64,000 nt of DNA from assembly GCA_027924645.1 (NCBI GenBank), contig BSBN01000252.1, forward strand, positions 5,642,001 to 5,706,000, given 5' to 3'. Below are positions 58,228 to 64,000 of this stretch, piece by piece (position 1 is the first letter of the stretch; each line of letters begins with the position of its first letter). This DNA is from Cunninghamia lanceolata. Lineage: Eukaryota > Streptophyta > Pinopsida > Cupressales > Cupressaceae. The notes under the pieces are model-generated. The model did no database searches. It was not told the origin of the DNA and saw only the letters and a program-made list of their open reading frames with translations. The position numbers were made by a program, and so were the translations under genes.

Positions 58228-59090
58228 GCGCTACTTAAAAATGGTAGATGCATTGGTTAAGCCAAAAGGCATAACCAAAAACTCAGTGTCCAAAGTGACA
58301 CCTGAAAGATGCTTTCTCAATGTCCTCTTCTCGAACTTGTATCTGATGGTAACCAGACCTCGAGTCTATCTTAGAAAAGTAGACTGCTCCATGTAGCTCA
58401 TCAATGAGTTCATCAATCCTTGGAATAGGATACTTATTTTTTATAGTTTTCTTATTTAAGGCCCTATAATCTATGCACATATGCATAGTCTCGTCCTTCT
58501 TAACCAAAACAACTGAGGATGCAAACGGGCTCTTACTTGGGCGGATGTAACTCATATCCAAGAGCTCCTTTATTGCCTTTTCAATTTCATCCTTATGTCT
58601 CTTTGGATGCCTATATGGTGTAGTGATGACTGGTTCAGCACCCTCCTCTAACTCTATCGCATGCTCCATGCCCCTCTCAAGAGGCCTCCCAAGAGGTATA
58701 CCCTCTAAGACTTTACTATGCTTAGCTAGCAAAGCTTGAACATCTGGGTGATAACTTCTCTTTACCTGTTCTGTAATAGTAGGCATGATAATACACTTTG
58801 CTGCCCACTCAACCTGATCATGCCTAAACAATCTCTCCAAACTTTTGAAAATGACTACACGAGACCTACCGTTAGACATCCCTCTTAGCACCACTTTCTT
58901 TCCATCTGCTTGGAACTTCATTTCCAGTGTTTGTAAGTTCATAGTAAACTCCCCCAAAGATCGCAGCCATTGCATACCAAGTACTGCATCTGAATCACCA
59001 ATACTCACCACATAGAAGTCATCCTTGACTTCATATTCACCCAACTGTATGTATGGATCATTTGAGGAATCTTCCTTGTGCATGTAAGGG
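58228..59090 (-). pseudogene. pol: Reverse transcriptase N-terminal half, truncated
   Basis: After the protease end ([16 protein letters not shown]) comes the RT entry [70 protein letters not shown] and [17 protein letters not shown] with the first catalytic Asp. One frameshift near 58283 precedes EFLVMPFGLTNAS. The sequence then leaves the RT at 58228, so the catalytic DD motif and everything after are lost. Confidence 0.9.
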
Positions 59091-59520
59091 TGAAAACATC
59101 AGCTCCCATGACTTTGAAACCATCAAATGATTCAATCTTAATACCTCTTCTACCAGCAACTCCCTCATCAATAAAGTTATGTGTGGCATCAGTATCAATG
59201 AGAGTGACTATTCGCTGCCCACATAGGACTCCACGAACTCTAAAAGACTGATTTTTATGAAGGCTAGAGAGTTGGGCAAGTACACCTTCATTTTCTCCCT
59301 CTTTTTCAGGCTCTTCTGATGGCTCTTCTTCCTCTTTCTCCTCCAAATCAGACTGTTGTTCTGATTTTTCTGATTCTGATTCTTCAGCAGAATAAAACTC
59401 TATTTGAAATTTTGATGTGCTTTGCCCTTAACCACACACTTATGACCTGGGGCCCATGGCTCCTTGCAATTGAAGCATAGTTTCTTCTTTCTCAAGTCAT
59501 TTAAGATCTCATCCATTCTA
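59005..59520 (-). pseudogene. Zinc knuckle and protease of the truncated element
   Basis: A knuckle KLCFNCKEPWAPGHKC lies near 59470. An acidic spacer (EEKEEEEPSEEPEKEGE) leads to the retropepsin motif TLIDTDATHNFID near 59190. The invariant active-site glycine is aspartate here (DTD rather than DSG/DTG), so the protease would be inactive. A frameshift near 59060 leads into the frame that continues through RT. A TAG follows the knuckle near 59400. Confidence 0.82.
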
Positions 59521-59531
59521 GATGATGTCTT

Positions 59532-60393
59532 CTAGGTCTGATTTGAATCTTTTGGAAAGTGTCTCTTATCTTTCTTTTGTTGCAAGGTCCTTGACTGAAA
59601 TTTATTTCTAAGGGCAGCCAACTCCATGCTTCTTGCCTTTTTTATTGTTTCTTGTAAAGATGGTGGGTCAAATGCTTTAACCCATCCCCTAAGTGGCTCC
59701 ATTAATCCCTCACTGAAAAAGACTACAAGTCTTCTCTCTGAAATGCTAGGAACCATAACTAAAAGTCTCTGAAATTCTGATATGTAAGTTTCCAATGATC
59801 CATATTGTCTCAAGTGTGCAAGCTCCCTAAAGTGTAACTCAGGATCTTTCTTATCAAATCTTTCAATCAGCCTGTTTGTAAATTCATCATAGGTGGTGAT
59901 CAAGTTGTGACCCAAAGTAACCAAACCATGGTACCACCACTCATGGGCTGCTCCATCTAAGTGTAGCAAAGTTAATTGCTTCATCCTCCAGCATGGGTTG
60001 AAGTGTCAAATAATTGTCTAACTTCTGCACCGAAGCTCTAGCTGAAACATTATCACTCCCATCAAAGTGTTCCAAATACACCTTTCCCAATGCTTGCTGA
60101 TAATCTCTTTGCATAGATTGTCTTCTATTTTCAGCTCTTCCACCCCTCTTCTTTTTTTGGTTCATAAACTATTCTAATGTCAACAAGTCATGGATTTCAG
60201 CTGGAAGAGTTATATATTCTGCATAACTAGCTCTTACTTCATCTGCTATCAGTATTTGGGCCTCCTGCATAGGTGGGGTCTCCTCCCTACGAGTAAAAGT
60301 AGGTTGGAGAGGTCTAGAAACTGATCCAGAAGCTGCTCTAACAATGTGTACATTATTCTGAAAATTGTTTGCATTAGAACCACTAGCTTCCAC
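59532..60393 (-). pseudogene. gag: Gag of the truncated gypsy element
   Basis: The frame starts in 60393-60169 (variable N-terminal region), then KVYLEHFDGSDNVSARASVQ and, after a frameshift near 59985, LHLDGAAHEWWYHGLV, ERFDKKDPELHFRELAHLRQ and ETYISEFQRLLVMVPSISER. This is the standard retrotransposon gag capsid core (WW, YISEFQ, F.EGL motifs). It ends near 59532 just before the knuckle. Frames are broken twice. Confidence 0.85.
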
Positions 60394-60738
60394 GTTATGA
60401 ACTCAAGGTACTTGAGGCACATTTTGGCTCATCTTTGCCAACAATTGAGACATCATGTCTAAAATAGTATCAAATTTCCTCTCTGCTCTAGAATTAGGAC
60501 TATCTGGTTGTTCTGGTCTTTTATCTCTTTCTACCATGTTCTCAGAAGAAATTTCACTCACCTGTATGTATTTAACGAACTCTTAAGGCCTCAGAAAAAG
60601 TTTCCTCTACTGGAGTTTCTGGTCTCTGATATACCTGTCGTTTATGTTCTCTGTTATAATATCTTATTTCCTTTTCACTCATAGAACACACTTCAGTTGC
60701 ATGCAATATAAATGATCACAGGCTAGCATGAAAAGCCT

Positions 60739-60750
60739 GCTCTGATACCA
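60739..60750 (-). promoter_or_regulatory. Primer binding site (initiator tRNA-Met)
   Basis: The minus strand reads TGGTATCAGAGC, the classic plant iMet primer site, one base after the LTR end. Confidence 0.93.
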
Positions 60751-60751
60751 C

Positions 60752-62104
60752 TGTAATAACCACCCTCTCCATAGATGCCAAACTGCATTAGTGACAAATA
60801 TTATGCTGGTGCAAATGAGTGAACAACTTTGAAAATGATGGATTCCTTCTTCAATCTACAACTCAGTTTTTAAATCTCTTTGAATATACCAAAGCCACCT
60901 TCAGCTAAAGCTGCGCCTTATAACCTTCCTTATGCCCACCGATTTCTATGAGAAATCATCTCCAATAAGGTGCAATTCACTGTAAACCTCCCACGATTCC
61001 AACTAAGGCTTCATGTTTCCCTTAAAAGACATCAAATTAATGAAACTTGTGAGAAATGGGACCCACGTTAACATTTCAGCATTTACACCTCAGCTAATGG
61101 CATTGTATCTCCCTCTTCAATACATGAGCTCTTTGAGTAGCTGCGTCTTGCAATATTAAGGTGGCGCTGATATCTAAAACTCCACGACTTCTTTTTTTTT
61201 AAAGTCCAAATCGCCTTCTTCAGTTGTAGCGGCCAGCCTTGTGTAAGCGCCTCTATGTAAATATTAGCGTCGATTTCCACATACTCATCAATAATGGTGT
61301 TTAATATTGGCGCTGGAATAATGGGGTTTAAACCCATCCATTAAAAAAAACTCCAAGTTCCTCTTACGACAAACTCTATAACCAGAATTACAAATTTGTA
61401 TCTACATACAAAATCACACAAATTTGTTCAATATCATCTCTAGACAGCGCAAATTCCCAAGAAATTTAACCAATAAACCCTTCTCAAAAGCAAACGCCTA
61501 AATCTGTAAACAACTATGAATTGCAACGGTGACTCCTCAATAGAATCACACCGGCTAGCCAGGAAATTATCTCTCAAATTCGAAGCTAGAAATCAGATGA
61601 GGGTTCCCGTCCTCAAACGATTGATGAACACACACAGGTGGTTCTGGCAGCATAACCTTGCAAAATAATATTTTCCGTAATGTGCAAATGAGACTAAAAC
61701 CTCCTTTTATATTTCTCTTGGAAGGAAAATATTTTAAAAATAATATTAAATATTCTCCAAAGTCCTCTTTTGAGAAATTAATTAATATTATTTAATTATT
61801 TCTTTTTCCTCGCTCACTTGTTAAAGCCACTTACGAGGTCATAAAATCACTTTATAATTATAACACTTAAGTTAATAATAATTTATTAACTCTTAGAACT
61901 TAAGTGTATAATCATTATATTCAACCCAGCTGCAGAAAATTGCCACCACGGCACCAGAAACTGCACCTGAACATGCCACACCAAACGACAACTGGTACTC
62001 GCCAAAAAATCCAAGAGTCCACCTACCACATCAATTAGCCTACGAGAACTCGGTAATAGGCTAATTGTCGCCAAACTACCTAAGCCTCAGAAGGGAACAT
62101 TACA
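60752..62104 (-). repeat. 5' LTR of the truncated gypsy element
   Basis: On the minus strand it runs TGTAATGTTCCC...GGTTATTACA, so the ends are TGTAAT/ATTACA inverted repeats, 1353 bp. A TATAAAAGG box lies at about 61705 on the same strand. The left end is fixed by the primer site; the right end is inferred from the inverted repeat, because the partner LTR is missing. Confidence 0.7.
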
Positions 62105-62109
62105 ATCGC

Positions 62110-63325
62110 TGCCTATATTGGAGATATTTTTGGAGATTTGCCATCATTTGGAGCTACCATATTCTATCTATAGTCAAGTACATCAGTCCACACAGCTGCT
62201 GGTCTATATCAGTCATTACATTCCATTGTATGATCTCATCTTATGCCTAATTGATGTAGCCAATCATCCGGGTATGTTGTACATGTTTTGATATTTAAAT
62301 CTTTAATTTGAATAAGCATTGTAATCGCTGACACAGTCTGAATCAGGCCTGATATGTTATAGTGCAGATAAAGTCATGGTTGATGTGATATTTTGATGTT
62401 TATTGAATACAAAGTCATGTGTTATGTTTCCATCATATTGGCATATGTAATCTTGATGAAAACCATTGCAAACAAATATCAAAACAAACACTAAATATCA
62501 GAAATCAGAACTCAGTCACATTACATGCCAAGTGTTTGACGAAATGTCAAACCATTGAAATCAGAAAATTCAGGACAGATTTGATAGAGGTTCTTACATA
62601 ATTGTATTATAGCAATAGCAAAGTACATAAACAGATAAGGCTAGAAAAAATTGCAAACACAAGAGCTCCCTCTCCACGTATAGGCCATAACAATACACAG
62701 TGAAAAAGCAGACAAGTGTGAAAATTAAGACAACCACTGCCAACCACCCAAAGACCTACACCATAAACTCACATGCTTAGATTTTGGCCAAATTGTGGAA
62801 ATTATAAAGATTACTACAGTAGGAATAAATGCAACACAAGCTGAGAACCAAAAGAATCAACTCCAAAAAATAGAGGACACAATAATCTGTATTGCTGCCC
62901 ATATGCTAAAAGAATCATTGTAAATATAACAGAATGGAATGTCAATGAAATACAAACAATGATCTTAGCATACTACAAAATGCCACACCACATATTACAA
63001 ACATAAATAACATCATTTAGTGACTACAACTACTCCCCAAACTCGTTAGTTTCAACGCGCACACTCAAAAACTCATTTGAGGTTGATTAGAAAAAGACAC
63101 TCCAATTTGGGTGCTTCTCTATCATAACTACTAATCCAAAATGGTTGCTTCAAAAATTGTCTGCCATTACATAACTTTGGTCACTTCTTGCTGAAAACTC
63201 AAAAACATTGAGAGGTGTCCAGATGACTAGTATAGTCACATCTCTCTTATTGACCACATTTCCATTGCCAATCAACCTTACACCTTGACCAAATTTCTTT
63301 TGTAGACCAACTCTTCTATCTTGAC
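62110..63325. other. Spacer without a recognised gene
   Basis: AT-rich. A minus-strand frame runs 63566-63150; its right half is antisense to integrase, and its left half (GQDRRVGLQKKFGQGVRLIG) shows no known domain. Confidence 0.35.
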
Positions 63326-63329
63326 CAAT

Positions 63330-64000
63330 CTTTTGAGATGTTTGTAGGAGAAAATCCAAAGGGATGGGACTTGATTTTGCCTCGGCTAAATTTGCATACA
63401 ACAACTCAGTTAATAGAAGTACAAGAAAATCATCTTTCCAGATTGTATATGGAAGTAGTCTTAGAAATGTTTCAAAGTTGAGGAAGATGGATAACGAGGA
63501 GAAGAGAAGTGCAAATGCAAAAGATTTTGCTGAACACATGAAGAATCTACATGAGGAGATGAACACTCATTACAAGGAGAAGGCAGATCAGAAAATAAGG
63601 TTCAAAGAATTCCAAGTTGGAGAAGAAGTTATGATTCACATTAGAAAGGAAAGGTTCCCTGTAAGAACATACAATAAACTAAAATTGAAGTAATTTGGAC
63701 CTTGCAAGGTTTTGAAGAAGCATGAATCAGGGAATGCCTATGAAGTTGAGTTGCCAAGTGGGATCAATATTTCACCTACATTCAATATTATAGATTTATC
63801 AAAATATCATGAAGGAAATACAGAAGATGGACAAGCGGATAAGCAATGGCATATCCCAACACCCATTTCAGAGAAGGATGAAATTGAAGAAATATTAGAT
63901 AGTTGTGTGGGAAGGAGCACAAATAACGGAAAATATGAAGAGTATCTAGTCAAGTGGAAAGAGAGACCTATTGAAGATTCATCATGGATATCCAAAGCAG
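63330..64000 (+). pseudogene. Chromovirus integrase C terminus and chromodomain (runs off the edge)
   Basis: From about 63340 VGENPKGWDLILP leads, after a frameshift near 63385, into AYNNSVNRSTRKSSFQIVYG, the integrase core end, then FQVGEEVMIHIRKERFPVRT and, after a TAA at 63691-63693, FGPCKVLKKHESGNAYEVEL. The last 40 codons (DEIEEILDSCVGRS, KYEEYLVKWKERPIEDSSW) form a chromodomain, which steers chromovirus integration to heterochromatin. The upstream part is absent, so this is a 5'-truncated or rearranged relic that continues beyond the window. Confidence 0.85.

Larger units (their letters stand above)
58228..62104 (-). mobile_element. Truncated Ty3/gypsy element (LTR-gag-PR-partial RT)
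   Basis: Reads right to left: 5' LTR 62104-60752, iMet primer site 60750-60739, gag, protease, then RT that stops in the palm domain at 58228 where the GC-rich island begins. The missing RT end, RNase H, integrase and 3' LTR show a deletion or replacement. The CFNCKEPWAPGHKC knuckle and HNFID protease motif match chromovirus-type gypsy elements. Confidence 0.85.

Noticed and set aside
63150..63566. Minus-strand 138-codon frame.
   Set aside because: Its right half is antisense to integrase and the rest has no recognised similarity.

Overview
The window is plant nuclear DNA dominated by transposable elements. It is AT-rich, has almost no intact host genes, and is packed with Ty3/gypsy LTR retrotransposons, plant-type LINEs and old tandem repeats. 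Large aged retrotransposons and widely spaced gene pieces suggest a very large genome, probably a gymnosperm; that is inference, and the species cannot be read from the sequence.

Left flank (1-12786): two degenerate minus-strand LINE ORF1 genes (DUF4283 plus zinc knuckle) at 1.6-4.7 kb. A decayed tandem array of about 170-bp units lies at 5.96-6.83 kb. A 5'-truncated minus-strand LINE with an RNase H domain lies at 10148-11586, framed by an 18-bp target duplication.

Nested retrotransposons (12787-36933): the outer element is a minus-strand, gag-only gypsy element with LTRs at 12787-14553 and 35197-36933, target duplication GTACC and a tRNA-Asp-type primer site. Inside it sits a younger plus-strand Tat-lineage gypsy element (14780-32254, 17,475 bp, target duplication GAAAC). 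The inner element has gag, protease with a G-patch domain, reverse transcriptase, two RNase H domains and integrase. Downstream of integrase, on the opposite strand, is a plant-mobile-domain gene with its own TATA box, a short first exon and a predicted intron. The gag, pol and antisense frames carry a limited number of stops and frameshifts, so the copy is recent but defective.

Right flank (36939-64000): a conserved Tat-type box and a minisatellite at 37 kb, and an (AT)n(AG)n microsatellite at 40 kb. A plus-strand LINE at 41.1-45.55 kb is nearly complete, with its ORF1-like and endonuclease domains in one frame and a (TTCA)n tail; a tRNA-like SINE candidate abuts it. At 46780-47330 on the minus strand lie the last two exons of a TMEM14/FATTY ACID EXPORT family host gene, intact with canonical splice sites; its 5' exon(s) were not found. 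A decayed minus-strand LINE follows at 51.5-54.25 kb. A GC-rich palindrome-bearing island at 58.0-58.2 kb abuts a truncated minus-strand gypsy element (58228-62104: LTR, iMet primer site, gag, protease, start of RT). The window ends inside the integrase C terminus and chromodomain of a plus-strand chromovirus.

No tRNA or rRNA gene, CRISPR array or bacterial-type feature was seen.
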